From: Erodium maritimum
Lineage: Eukaryota > Streptophyta > Magnoliopsida > Geraniales > Geraniaceae
Direction of reading: 5' to 3'
Length of the DNA: 64,000 bases
Assembly: GCA_963921825.1 (NCBI GenBank)
Contig: OY997591.1
Span: 34,307,825 to 34,371,824 of the forward strand
This document shows positions 1-11,040 of this stretch, piece by piece. Position numbers and translations under genes: made by a program. Numbering within the stretch: the stretch's first letter is position 1; each line of letters starts with the position of its first letter. A model generated the notes under the pieces. That model was not told the origin of the DNA, ran no database searches, and saw nothing but the letters and a program-made list of their open reading frames with translations.

Positions 1-526
1 ACAAGAATAAAGCCCATAAGTGATACAATAAACACGTACCCTGGATGGTCTCGCGGTACGTGTTAGGTCCTGGGGCTCTGGAGTCGGTGACTGCATAGAC
101 TCTCCCCTTCGAGGTCTGCTGCCTCTGACCCGGCGCGCTGGCCGCTGAATACCCGTGACTCTGCTGCTGTCTCGGAACCGGTGCGCTCGTAGAAGGCTGT
201 GACGATCTGGACTGCTGACCCTGACGAGGACGTCCCCTGGGCGACTGTACGGTCCGCGACTGCTGCGGTCGCTGCGCTGATGTTGCCCTCGACGGCTCAC
301 GGCACCATGCAATGGTGTGCCCAACCTGGCCGCATCGAAAACAGCTGATCTCGTTGGCTCCCGACTCCGTGCCCTGGCTGGTCCGGCTGGTCGCTGGCCG
401 CGCCGTAGGTACTCCTTCCATCGGGCACTCGCGACGGAAGTGGCCTTGCTGCCCGCAAGTAAAGCACGCCGGCGCCCTCTCTTGTGCGACTGGCCCAACT
501 GCTGCCACTGAACTCCGCTGTCTCGA

Positions 527-1561
527 TCAACTCTGATGAGGCGGTGGTCGGAAGGATCCCGCGGTCCTTTGCCTCCGCGAGTCTCGTGAGTCTGACGGCC
601 CGGTCCAACTGATCGGCCGAGGTCGGACCTCACGGCCCCTGGCTGCATCCCGGATGCCCTGCTCCACTGTAGCCGCGGTGTCCACTAGATCGCTATACTT
701 CCGTATCCTCAAGGCGAGAATCTGGTTCCGGATGCCCAGCCTCAGTCCGTCCTGGAACCGCAGGCAACGGTTCGTCTCGCTAGACACCATCTCAGGCGCG
801 AATCTGGCCAAGGCTGTGAACCTGGCCTCGTACTGCGCCACTGTCATCTCTCCCTGCTCCAGGTATAAGAACTGCCGATGTCGCTCCAGCCGAGCCGACT
901 CGGGAAAGTACTGTGCCATGAATACCTCCTGGAATACGCTGTAGTCGTATCCGACTGTGTCCTTCACCCGCCCCCACCAGTGGTAGGCGCTGTCTCTCAG
1001 CTGATGGGCCGCGAAGGACACTCTCCGACGGCCATCCTCGACACCCAAAGTGTCCAGGTCTCGTGTGACCTGCTCTATCCATCGCTCGGCTAGGTCGGGA
1101 TTTGGCTCCCCGACAAAAACAGGTATTCCGAGCTTCAGGAAATCGAGTAGCGCTCGGGAGGTAAGATCCTCTGTCTGAGCGGCCCTCATCGGAACTGCGG
1201 CTGCCTCTGGTGCTGGCGAAGCCGACTCTCGGCTGGCGATGACCGCCACCAAACTCTGAACGGTCCTGGTAAGCTCATCCAGGGCAGTCATCACTGGAGG
1301 GTCCGCGACTGGCGGAACACTGGGGGTACCTGCTGATGGCCCCGCATCACTTCTCCCGTCTTCTCCGACGGGAGTGCCCTGTGCCTCCGCGTAGTCGGCG
1401 GGCGCGACGGCTGGCACCCTCCTTGGTGCCCCTGCTGACCGCCCCCGCCGGCCTCGCGTGGGTGCCTGACCCCGTGTTCCTGGTGCTCGTCCGCGCCTTC
1501 CGCGAGCCATAAACAGTGTCCTCTGCACGGATACACGCAAACGTTCAGTTTGCGCACTCAA
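527..1561 (-). CDS. Retrotransposon Gag polyprotein (capsid region), fossil
   Basis: A 344-residue frame. The N-terminal 70 residues are low-complexity, rich in Arg, Gly and Pro. Residues about 130-300 carry the Retrotrans_gag pattern: a segment with WIEQV, then HQLRDSAYHWW, then FMAQYFPESARLERHRQFLYL, and then EARFTALARFAPEM. In this family Gag builds the virus-like particle that packages element RNA in the cytoplasm. A CCHC knuckle (C-F-T-C-G-Q-Q-G-H-F-R-R-E-C) lies just beyond the frame's end near 424-470. The frame starts about 620 bp inside the LTR edge, as expected after the leader. Assignment to Ty3/gypsy gag is firm; the lineage is inferred. Confidence 0.88.
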   Translation of the reverse strand: MSAQTERLRVSVQRTLFMARGRRGRAPGTRGQAPTRGRRGRSAGAPRRVPAVAPADYAEAQGTPVGEDGRSDAGPSAGTPSVPPVADPPVMTALDELTRTVQSLVAVIASRESASPAPEAAAVPMRAAQTEDLTSRALLDFLKLGIPVFVGEPNPDLAERWIEQVTRDLDTLGVEDGRRRVSFAAHQLRDSAYHWWGRVKDTVGYDYSVFQEVFMAQYFPESARLERHRQFLYLEQGEMTVAQYEARFTALARFAPEMVSSETNRCLRFQDGLRLGIRNQILALRIRKYSDLVDTAATVEQGIRDAARGREVRPRPISWTGPSDSRDSRRQRTAGSFRPPPHQS

Positions 1562-2169
1562 ATAAAGGCGACAAGTTCAAAAACGCCAACGCTCACACGG
1601 TCTAAGTTTACTCTATCGTGTATGTCACTAAAGCGCCACACCGCTCAAGCTAAACACACCTTATATATAGTATTAGTATACGAGACCACACCGACATATA
1701 CCACACGAGCGACGACAAACCAACCAGAGTCGAACCTTGCCCACCGGGCCAACCAAAATCAAACATACGCCCACAGGGCCAATCAAGTTCAAGACATGCC
1801 AAACGGGCCAACAACCTTAAACCCCCCCTTTTTTTTTCGCTTCATTAAAAATCCTCATTTCTTGGCATCAGGTGGTTACAACCCCGTCCAGGCGTCCCCG
1901 AACTACGTTGTGGCCACTTGATACCAACACCGTCACGCTCGACCACAGGAGCGCTCCTGAGTCGAGTCGCGACAGTTTAAAAACGTTTCACGCAACAACA
2001 CACAAACATTGTGCCAGTAGCCCCGTACTGCACAAGCACAAAACAAAACAGGACTCAAATCCTAACGGCCTACACCCGAGTTCCGACTTGCGTACCCCAC
2101 GCAGGACGGGACTCTACCGACTCGACTCTCCCACCTAATTGACGTGTAGTCCGAGGTGTGAAACCTCGC

Positions 2170-2181
2170 GCTCTGATACCA
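2170..2181 (-). other. Primer binding site, tRNA-Met type
   Basis: Read on the minus strand this is TGGTATCAGAGC, the usual plant initiator-tRNA-Met primer site. It sits 3 bp inside the LTR end (2185). The same arrangement occurs at 39893 and 50957. Confidence 0.85.
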
Positions 2182-2760
2182 AGTTGTCACGCCCCAATTT
2201 CAGCGAACCGAAACTAGGGACGCGAACGTTTAAAAAGTTACAAGACTGAAACCCGTTTTCGATAAATCGCCTAAAAAGTCAGTTTAGTTCCACAAAAGAA
2301 TAATATTTACACCTCAAAATAAAAGTCCCACACTTGGACAAAACGAGATACACGTCTCTAGACTCAAACACCCAGCAACCCGCTTCAAGCTCTTCAAGCT
2401 TCAGAAGCTCACCTAGTCCAGACTACGAACGGTACCTGTAGGAAAAGCAGCTAGGGGTGAGCGTTCGCTCACCACCACAGATAACATACTGACTACGGCA
2501 TAATTAGTAGACAAAGCCGATGACACTAACAACGACTCAAAGACACACACACGACCAGTCTTTTCCTCAACTGACTCAACACTCGGATACGTTATGTAGA
2601 CCCCACACTACGATCGACGACCTCCTCCAAGACACGACTGACCACACAATACCAAACAAGATCACAAAGGATCGCAAACCGGCTGCTCAGTAACCAACCT
2701 CTGTCTCTCGCCCTTTACCGATCATAGACGTGGTCAGGCGGTCGACCTGTCGCGCAACTT

Positions 2761-2909
2761 CTCCCGATCCCAGTCGGGAGGCTAACCCACAACCTCTCCG
2801 CTTCACCCGATCCCAGTCGGGTGGTTAACCACACCCGCGCGTCCTTCCCCCGATCCCAGTCGGGGAGCTAGCCCACAACCCCTCCGCTTCTCCCGATCCC
2901 AGTCGGGAG
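2761..2909. repeat. Array of four short hairpins in the LTR
   Basis: Four units of about 43 bp each hold an inverted repeat around the loop TCCCAG. The stems are CTCCCGA/TCGGGAG (2761-2780), CACCCGA/TCGGGTG (2804-2823), CCCCGA/TCGGGG (2848-2865) and CTCCCGA/TCGGGAG (2890-2909). The second stem pair changes T-A to A-T to C-G while pairing is kept. The mirror array lies at about 56690-56880 in the plus-strand copy. Confidence 0.85.
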
Positions 2910-4623
2910 GCTAGCTACACCACACAACCTCCACCAGTAACCAGTAACCAATCACAATCACAAACAAGTTCAAACAAGCAGTAACGACACCGGTGACAAC
3001 TCCACAGGCACTCAAGGCCGACAAGACACCAACAACCAAACACAGGTTCAACAACCCTACGGGCCCTCATGGCCACCCAAGACTCCAATGGTAAAGTACG
3101 GGTTCACAACCCCACGGGCACTCACGGCCACCCAAAACACCGAAACGACAACACGGGCTCTCATGGCCACCCAAGACTCAGCAATAAATAACACGGCTCT
3201 CAGGGCCACCCAAACTCAATTAACAATTAACGCACAACAACCTCCGGGCATGGTCATATGCCTCCAGTAACACAGTTAACGCTAAGTTTTCTGCTCCTAC
3301 GACACTACTAAGTGTCACATGCATTTCCAGTATTCGTTACATTCCCGTATCATGCATTTCTAATATTCGATAACCTAAATAACCCACGACACCCCGGTGT
3401 CACATGCAATTCTACAGTTAACTTTCCCTAGTCAGGGCCGAGATCCGGCTACTTTTCCCTACCTCGAAAGCAACTCCAGAAGCGCTCCACTAAACCCGAG
3501 ATGAATCGCAGTCACTCGCCGAGCCTCCCTTTGCCTCGGTCCGCAGCACGATCTAAAAGAACACAGATTTAACTCACTTTAAACTAGTGCGAACCGGTCG
3601 AAAATAAGTAACTCAGAGCCCAAAAATAATAACGGTTCCGCCGTTAAGTTAACGGCTACGATTTGTCCATTTTAAACTTGACAGTTGTCGTTTACACCCG
3701 AGCGGGATAAAAGTCGGGTTACGACGGATCGGGTTCGAGCACCCGCGCACCGAACCCAGGTTTGATCTAAACCCAGTTTAAACCCCTTTTTAACTTAAAA
3801 CCGTCGTTGAACTCCCTTGCTTTAATTAATTCCGTCTTTGATTTTAAAACAAAACGGTTTCCTTCCGTTCGTTTCCAAACTCGATATTTTGGTCCAGAAC
3901 CCTTATAAAGTCGATTTGATTTCGTTTCCCCCCCTTTTTGATTTGACTTAACTCGAGTCTAACTTTAATAAACGACTTTCGTTTTAAAACCCGTTAAACT
4001 TAAGCCGATATAGTTTTATCGATAATTAAATTACGTCCCAACGGTACGGATTTGATCTTTAAACTAACACTGATTTCGTTTTACAAACCGTTTGAACCCC
4101 ACCCGATCGTACTTAAATCTATTCAAAACATAAGAATAATTATATCGATAACTTATATTTTGTCGATCTTTACAAAATCAGATTTACACGGTTACAAAAA
4201 TCCGTTAAACAACCAGATCTACGTTTTTCTATTCCGTTCCCTTCCATTTCGGGAGCTCTGTTCCATCCCGACCAGATTTGAACGAACTCGAGAAAAGGGA
4301 AAGCGAAGGAGAAGAACGGTTCTGCTTGGTCCGGCCGACCACCGGCGCCGGTCGGCTGAGCATCCACGGGCCGAGAACTAACCGTGAGGAAACGGTGGCG
4401 GCGGTGGACGGCGGTGGACGGCGGTGCACGGCGGCGTCGGCGCGGGTCCGGACGGCTCGTCCCGTTCCGGATCTGACGAGCTCGCCGGCAACGGCGGGAG
4501 CTCGGGTCTGAACGGCTCGGGACGGGGAGATCGGAGGCGGCGGTGGACGGTCGGAGCTCGGGATGAGACCGGTGGCCGGAGCTGGTGACGGCGTCGGGAC
4601 GGAGGAGAAGAGGACGGGACGGT

Positions 4624-4815
4624 GTGGTCGGACGGAGGAGAGGGAGGTCGGGGTTCGGCAGGGACGGCGGCGTGGTCGGACGGAGGAGAGGGAGGTCGGG
4701 GTTCGGCAGGGACGGCGGCGTGGTCGGACGGAGGAGAGGGAGGTCGGGGTTCGGCAGGGACGGCGGCGTGGTCGGACGGAGGAGAGGGAGGTCGGGGTTC
4801 GGCAGGGACGGCGGC
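4624..4815. repeat. 48-bp tandem repeat, four copies
   Basis: Four near-perfect copies of a 48-bp GC-rich unit begin at 4624, 4672, 4720 and 4768. Because 48 is a multiple of three, several frames stay open through it, but it lies in the LTR and is not a gene. Confidence 0.9.
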
Positions 4816-5111
4816 CGGAGCGATGGCGGCCGGTGCCGGTCCGGCGAGGAAGACGAAGAGAAAGAGAGAGGTGAGATCGGGTAGAGAGAGAGAGAGGAGG
4901 GTGAATGGAGGCTGAGTGGGTTAGATTAGGGTTTCAGAGGGTGAGGATGGGTTATATACCCATCCCTGACCAGATTGGGCCTCAGCTGGGCTGGGCCTGC
5001 AGGCCTGGTCTGGTCCAGACCTGTTTTTTTTTTTTTTGCACTCGTTTCAAAACTTACCCTAAGGTTTTCGTTTGGAAAATAATACCTTAAAGAAACGAAG
5101 CGGGTTTTACA

Positions 5112-6032
5112 GTTACAAACCGGATAGGGAATCGTATTGTGAGTGGATGCTGATTGTATACTGAAATGATATTTTGCTTATTTAATTAAATGTTTTATTA
5201 AAACATTAAACATTATATAAAATTGAAATTAATTTAAAAAAAGTAACTAATAATAAAATAAATTACTTATAAATAATTTGAACACACATGAAATGGAATT
5301 GGACGTGGGAACGGGTAGTTTTGCCCGGGGTGACATTGACCCGGAGTGCGGTTGAATGGAATTGGCCTTTGTTCAATTGACCTGAACATGTGTTCAGACA
5401 TATCATTTATATCGGTTACATATATGAAATGAAAACTAAATTACAGGACTAAATTAATAAATTAGATTATCGAGTTTGGAAGTACCTGAGCTAGAACCTG
5501 GTGCCATATAGTTCTCGGACAGTTGCGTCAACAGGTCACGGAAGCTGCCTAGGTCATCGGGTGACAATCTGTAATCGTCCGACCTTCGTTGTTCGTCATC
5601 CGATGAATACGAACATTGAGTTTCCAAGACGGAAATTTTTCGATATGTAATATGGGAGAGTGAAATAGAGAGGGAGAGTGAAGTTGTACAAGTGTTGTGT
5701 GAAATGAGAATGGGGTTGGGGGTATTTATAGGGTTTTAATTAAGTGTTTTAGGAATAAAAAAAGTTACCGTTTATTTCTGACTGTTGCCAACGGTCGGAA
5801 TTTTTTTTCTTCAGATGACCACGTATCGCGCCCTGATAAACGGAGGCCACGAACCGTAACGAACGGCCCACAAACCGTGGTTTCGGACCGCGAGTCGCAG
5901 GCCGCGGACCGAACCGCAACTTTACAGTTAACGGGCCACAAAAACCGTGCGCCACAACGACACGGCTCGCGACCCGCGAACCGTAAAATTACAGTTCGAT
6001 TTGCGGTTCGCTTACCGGTACACACCACTTTG
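5112..6032 (-). mobile_element. Probable hAT-type DNA transposon 5' end, cut by the LTR element
   Basis: On the minus strand a terminus-like sequence (CAAAGTGGTGTGTACCGG, ending near 6032) is followed by about 200 bp packed with CGGTTC/GAACCG motifs, as in plant hAT subterminal repeats. A TATA box follows (5722-5730), then a reading segment to about 5486 rich in Ser, Asp and Arg (SSDDEQRRSDDYRLSP), ending at a splice-donor-like GTACTT. The other end was not found: the Tekay-type element at 1-5111 abuts it. No transposase domain is visible, so the hAT call rests on the end structure and could be another TIR transposon or a host gene 5' end. Confidence 0.38.
5722..5730 (-). promoter_or_regulatory. 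TATA box candidate
   Basis: Reads TATAAATACC on the minus strand, about 100 bp upstream of the Ser/Asp-rich reading segment and followed by a CT-rich leader typical of plant 5' UTRs. Confidence 0.5.
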
Positions 6033-7080
6033 CGTGCTCTTAATTCTATTGATTTTGTACTACCATTCATGAATAGTTGTTTTTTCTAGTTTCCGTGGTT
6101 GGATATATTTATTGGATACACACAATGAGTGTTTGACATCAATATTAGTAGGAGTATTCGATTAAAATATATTTTATTTATTTTTAAATTTAAAATCATA
6201 TAAAAATAAAGTTTAAGAATTCCACATGTTTATTATTCATGTTATTTTAATTTTTATTAAAAAGTAAAGTAATTTTAAAAATAAAAAATAATTATTCAAA
6301 TTGAAACAAAAGTTTATGAAAATGTAAAGATAATGAAATATAATATATAAATGTATTTCTGTAAATTAATAAAAAGAAATTATACTAAAGAGAGATAAAT
6401 AAAAATTAATAAAAAATAAAAATCTTAATGACATATTTTGAAATTTCAAAGCTTAATGAAAAGTATCATTTTTTTTTGAAATAATGAAAAGTATCATTGG
6501 TTTTTCATAATTTATATGTTATTGGGAACCAATGATAGATTTTTGAAAAAAAAATTATTTGTAAGGGATATTTTATGTTTTTAGATAGAAAATTATTGGA
6601 ATCGAGTAAAGTGAAAATTTTGGAAAGTTAGGGTGTCTTCTAGACGAATTTAATAGTTAGGTGAAAATCAACGATAGTTAGATTTAACTAGGTGAATTTT
6701 TTCCTATTATATAAATAGTTTTTAACACTTAGTTTAGTGATATATTTATCTTAAATATATTAAATCCCCTAAGTAAATTGTGATTAGTGTTTTATTTTTG
6801 AAAATATATTTATTTGTAAATTATTATTTTACTTATTTGTATGTTTTCATTTTTTACTGAAAGGTGCAATTTATTAATTAAAAAATCAACTACATAGATG
6901 TGCGATAGGAAAATTCATGTCCACCAAGGCAAGAACAAACATCGAAACAGATCGTTCGTAGTTCTCTTAAAAGTAGAGTCGTCACAAACGGTATTGATAC
7001 GCCACATATGTAGGAAAGGAAGATAGGGGTAAGAAATCGAAACTGGAAGTCATGCCCAAAAGCCCTAGCATGGACTATAT
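6033..7080. other. AT-rich DNA, no gene seen
   Basis: Mostly A+T with short open frames only. No protein similarity, RNA gene or clear terminal repeats were recognised. Confidence 0.6.
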
Positions 7081-7099
7081 CAATAGTAGGAGGCAAGGC

Positions 7100-8130
7100 T
7101 TGAAATAGGGACCCCTCCTGGAGCCAGTCCCTGAAGCCTGAGTACTTATCATTCCTTTTGGCGAGACTGCTTACCAGCCATCATCTAATCATCCCGGGGT
7201 TCACCAACCGAACCCCTCTTCACTCCTCTGCTACTAGTTACAGCTCTAGAACCAGCTCTAGTTCTGGCTCCAAGTCCAGGCCTAGCTATGTGCCCAGTTT
7301 GGGTAATGCCACGAGCCCTTGAACCCTTAGTTATAGTGCCCACGGATAATACCGGGCCCCACCCCGAGGTAAGGTGCTCATAGGTATACTGACCGGGGAG
7401 ACATTTTCGGTCTTCAACTAAGACCCCTAGGTACTACAGTCATTCGCGTACAAATTTGCGCCCCAATCCCTCTAAAACTCCAAGATAGAGGAATCGAACG
7501 TCGGCCCATTCATGATTTCTCGGTCCTACTCCTGGATAATGTGGTCAATTATCCCGGAAACTCCGTGAACCTCCGCAGTAAATGTCGACGCATGGAACGC
7601 TCTACTAGGTGCCAGAACCGGACCTTCATCGTTCCTCCCTAACAGCTACCACATTGATCGCATGGGACCTCAACACACATCCTGAGCGCCGCTCCAATGG
7701 TTTCTCCCATCGTTCTAGTCCGCACTAATAGAGGAAGATCATGGACGTGAACCCATAGTTGGAGCCACTCAAGAGTAGGAGACTCCCTAGCCATCGGATC
7801 CAATTCCCCAAGGAGGAGCGGATGGTTGTTAAAACATTATGGCTCGTTGCCCCTGACCCATGCACGAGCCTCCTTAGATTCGAAGTAGAACCCGATGATC
7901 TTAGGGCCAATGTCCTTGATAATTAGGCCCTCTACAGCTCCGCCTCATGCCTTGGTGATGATCTGGAGCAGCACCTCCTTCCAGGGCGATCTAAAGGATC
8001 AGAGCTTACCCATCATCGCAAATTGTTGGCGGGCAATGACCAAGGGATCCACCGGGGAGTACGGAATGAGGATCTTCAACTCCTCATCCTCTAACGAGCA
8101 AGACGAGATGTCATCCTAAAGACTAATAAG
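7100..8130 (-). mobile_element. Decayed LINE ORF1 (DUF4283-type) fragment
   Basis: Reading leftwards from 8130, the translation gives FAMMGKL, then KEVLLQI, then GPKIIGFYFESKEARAWV, FNNHPLLLGELDP and LWVHVHDLPLLVRTRTMG. This is the order and spacing of the DUF4283 domain of plant L1-type ORF1 (RNA-binding chaperone), followed by a Cys-rich stretch near 7640 (VPCDQCGSC). An in-frame stop falls in the NEP-stop-CFNNH segment and others follow, so it is dead. No endonuclease or reverse transcriptase was found. DUF4283 also occurs in some host-annotated genes, but these are mostly LINE relics. Confidence 0.68.
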
Positions 8131-8598
8131 GATGGACTCGAGGGATTCTGATGGACCGAGACGGTAGTGGTTGTAGTAGCAGCGTCAGTGATGGTATCGG
8201 TGGTAGAGGTAGGGCTAAGGAGCACCATTGTCGCAAAGACTAGGACTAGGGTTTTCTTTCGAGACACGAGAGAGTTTTTTTTATACATATTTTGTATATT
8301 TTCATTGTTAAAAAATAAACCATGACATAACAATTTTATTCTATATAAAAAAATATAGCGGTACACATGGCACCTTCTTTGAGTCTTAAATTTTTAGTCT
8401 TTAATTTGCTTGTGCATTTGCACGAGAGTTTTTTTCTGGTCGAGTCAGCATATGCATATTTACTACTTTCAATAATCCGGAGTTTCCAAGCTCCGCCTAC
8501 AGAGATAGTATCGCGAGGTTTATCTTGGCATTTATCTTAATTAGTATATATTTATTGATGTTTAGTTTTCTTGGGGCGAGAAAAGTCTAAGTGTGGGG

Positions 8599-10403
8599 TG
8601 TTGATGCAGATGCATTTTAACACATAAAAGGGCCACATTATATCGATTTATATAGGATTTTTAGTCCTGTTTCTTATCTTATATTTAGGTTTAGCATGAA
8701 TAATTGTTTTTCTCGGTGTGTTCGGTGTTTTGATGGGAAACGACGCATTTTGGGTATTTTGTGCAGGTGGATCACCAAAAGGGTCGATTTTTGTCCGCTT
8801 CAGAATATATGCATGAGTGATCTTGTTTTGTAGATCTTGAAAAGAGGAATTTTTAGGCGCAATAACGAGATCAATCGGAGCCCGAACGAAGTCGGAGCGA
8901 GCAAAATAGCGAAATAGGAGCAAAATTGAAGATTGCGCCAGGCCTGACACGTGGCGTGTCAAGCCTAGTCGCAAAAGCCCCTCTGCGCGACACGTGGCAT
9001 CGCAGCCTCCATTCGGCCCCACTCCCGCGCGCGTGGCGCGTCTGTAGCACGCCACGCGTCCCTCTCCAACCGCCAGCCGTCTCTTCCCCTGCCGTGCGAC
9101 ACGTGGCACAACGCCAGCCTTACCTCCGCCTGATGCGTGGCTGCCCCAACTGTCTCTTTCCCTGCTCGCGACACCTGTCCTCTCAGCTCCTCCACTCCTC
9201 TGCGGACACGTGTATAGGGCATCATTCATTCCCCTATGAATTGAGCAGCGCCGCACACTAGCAGGAGTTCGACCTTCTTCACCATTTTTGCACAGAGCAT
9301 AGTCGAGAACACGAACCAAAGACCATTCCTAAACAGTTTTATTTTATATTTTTATATAGAATTAAATTGAGAGTTTATTAGTTTGGATTAGTTGTGGAGA
9401 ATCAAAATATTTGGTGGAAAGAGAATCATTTGAGATTTATTTGGGTGTTGATTTTTGGGGAGAAGCTCCATTGTTGGCTACACCAGTAAATTTCCTTTGG
9501 TAGATTTTCAAGAACATCAAGGTTAGAGATTGGAGGAGACAAAGAACAAGCTTTGGACGACTAATTCGGTGATTGTATCTCTACTTTCATCTTGATTATA
9601 AGTTTAATTGTTTGCTTCTTTTCATACTCGCATTTTCTCACCATGAACACCTAAACCCCCAATTTCTAGGGTTATGGGTGGTTAGAGTAGTGATTTCCAT
9701 GTTTTGAATGCTTCGATTGTGGTGATTGATGATTTGTATTAGTGTCTATGATTTATTTGTGCGTAATGCTTTACCTCCCGTGTAGGCTTGATAATTGTTT
9801 CGAATTAGGATCTATCACTTGAAAGAGGAGGATTTTAATTAAGTCAAAAATCGATCATAGGTTGGATTTAAATCCTACCTAGAACTAGCGAGGTTTATAC
9901 AATTGCAATAGCCATAGACTTATTTTGTCGAAAGCTAGAAGTTGTCATAGAGTTTACGCTTTGGGTCTTCCTACATCGAGAGTCGAAAGAACTCGGTGGT
10001 TAGATTCCATTAGGGTCCGAATCATTCGAAAGAAGTTAGGACTAGAGTTGAGATAACTCGTTGCCTCTAAAATAAGTCGACATCGCAACAATCGAACGTG
10101 TTCAATTTTATGGAATAAACTCGATCAACCCATGCCCTTGATCTCTCTTCACTTGATTCAAGATAAGAAAACTCTCTACTAAATTCTGTATTTTATTTTT
10201 AGTTGTTATAGGTTTATTTTCAAAACTTAAAAACTCAATTTTTACCGAAACATTTTAGCTACGAACTTTAAATAGCGAGTGATTGTCTTTTGCTCTCTTG
10301 GGCTCGATATCCCGGAATTTACTTCCGGTTACTACTTGGCGACCGATGCACTTGCCTTGTCTCGTTTTTGCAATTTAAAACCCGCAGGACGAGCCAAGTT
10401 TTA
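8599..10403 (+). mobile_element. Left LTR of the Tat-like LARD
   Basis: Begins TGTTGATGCAGATGC after the purine tract and ends at the TGGCGCC primer site. It matches 14986-16796 over its full length. The GC-rich patch at 8935-9260 is open in several frames but is promoter-like, not coding. The exact right edge is uncertain by a few bases. Confidence 0.78.
8947..9213 (+). promoter_or_regulatory. ABRE/G-box cluster in LARD left LTR
   Basis: ACACGTGGC occurs at 8947-8955, 8990-8998 and 9099-9107, and ACACGTGT at 9206-9213. ACACGTGGC is the canonical ABA-response element bound by bZIP factors of the ABF/AREB type. Three of the four sites recur in the right LTR. Confidence 0.6.
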
Positions 10404-10421
10404 TGGCGCCGTTACCGAGGA
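10404..10421 (+). other. Primer binding site, tRNA-Asp type
   Basis: TGGCGCCGTTACCGAGGA resembles the TGGCGCCGTTGCCGGGGA primer site of Tat/Ogre elements and lies directly at the LTR end. Confidence 0.75.
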
Positions 10422-10513
10422 GCAATTAGGTGACCCTTGCTATATAGTTTGTGCTACGTCTGTTTCATTCTTGTATATATATTTTTTAGTTGATTCTTTG
10501 CATTGTAGCTTTT

Positions 10514-11040
10514 ATGGAGAATTGGTTCCCTTATAAAGGGTGTCGTGAAGTATGTGGAGCTAATGATCATTCTTTTTACAATTGTGAGGTTTTTTTTGCA
10601 TTCAAGGGCCTATAGTCAAAATTGGGGGGACGCTTCCACTTTTGTAGTGCCTAGTGAAGAGGATTTTTGTCTAGCTTTCCCAAACCGATTTGAGGAGAAG
10701 GAAAAGAGACATGATGAGATGGACGAGATGATGAGGAAACAAGAGGAACAAGCGTCCATGGTCCAAGAGCTTCAAGGTCAATTGAATGGTTTCATGCAAT
10801 TGATTAACGAGACAAACTTTGATGATCAAGCAGTCCACATTGAGGATGATCATTCCGAGCACTTTATGTGATACAATAGAAGAAGAAACTCGTGATTCAA
10901 CCATGAGTTTAGAGGTAAGTGCGGAATCTGAGGTATCAAGTTCTTATCCCTCTTGTAGTATGCCAATTCAATCTCCATGTAGTTTTGATGCACTGAATTC
11001 TATAGATGTAAATACTTAGTGTACAATTTCAGAAAATAGT
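10514..11040 (+). other. LARD internal 5' region, gag-like remnant
   Basis: Near 10514-10590 a Cys/His cluster (C-R-E-V-C-G-A-N-D-H-S-F-Y-N-C) resembles the zinc-knuckle-like motif kept by Tat-clade derivatives. A nearby segment at 10680-10870 is rich in Glu, Lys and Gln (EEKEKRHDEMDEMMRKQEEQ), probably coiled coil. It is a fossil with several breaks; no capsid domain was recognised. Confidence 0.4.

Larger units (their letters stand above)
1..5111 (-). mobile_element. Ty3/gypsy chromovirus (Tekay/Del type), 5' part only
   Basis: The element runs right to left. It shows the 5' LTR (2185-5111), a tRNA-Met primer site (2170-2181), an untranslated leader, and a gag frame (527-1561) followed by a CCHC zinc-knuckle segment near 424-470. 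The pol half lies before the window start, so neither the 3' LTR nor a second target-site copy can be seen. The long LTR (about 2.9 kb), the Met primer and the gag type fit the Tekay/Del lineage, and the leader matches the two fuller copies further right. It lies inside hAT-like DNA. It is an old copy with at least one break in the visible part. Age cannot be judged from a single LTR. Confidence 0.85.
2185..5111 (-). mobile_element. 5' LTR of the 1-5111 Tekay-type element
   Basis: In element sense the LTR opens with TGTAAAACCCGCTTCG (high-coordinate end) and closes with GGGGCGTGACA at 2185. Its opening matches the subfamily of the 48388-57443 element, not the TGTAAGAACC subfamily. It includes a GC-rich zone (4300-4920) with a 48-bp tandem repeat, and a hairpin-rich 3' half (2185-3480). 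GTTAC follows at 5112-5116 as the presumed target-site copy; its partner is outside the window. Confidence 0.82.

Noticed and set aside
1550-2138. Plus-strand frames rich in Thr, Asn and Gln
   Set aside because: They are antisense to the retroelement leader between primer site and gag.
4563-4884. Open frames of about 100 codons on the plus strand
   Set aside because: They exist only because a 48-bp GC-rich tandem unit is a multiple of three; they lie in an LTR and have no domain.
6890-7096. 68-codon minus-strand frame beyond the LINE fragment
   Set aside because: No domain, low complexity around it, and it is not in line with the DUF4283 reading order.
8648-9319. 223-codon minus-strand frame and partners, also at 15061-15615
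   Set aside because: It is the GC-rich promoter zone of the LARD LTR, open on both strands at once and repeated in the other LTR. Not a gene.
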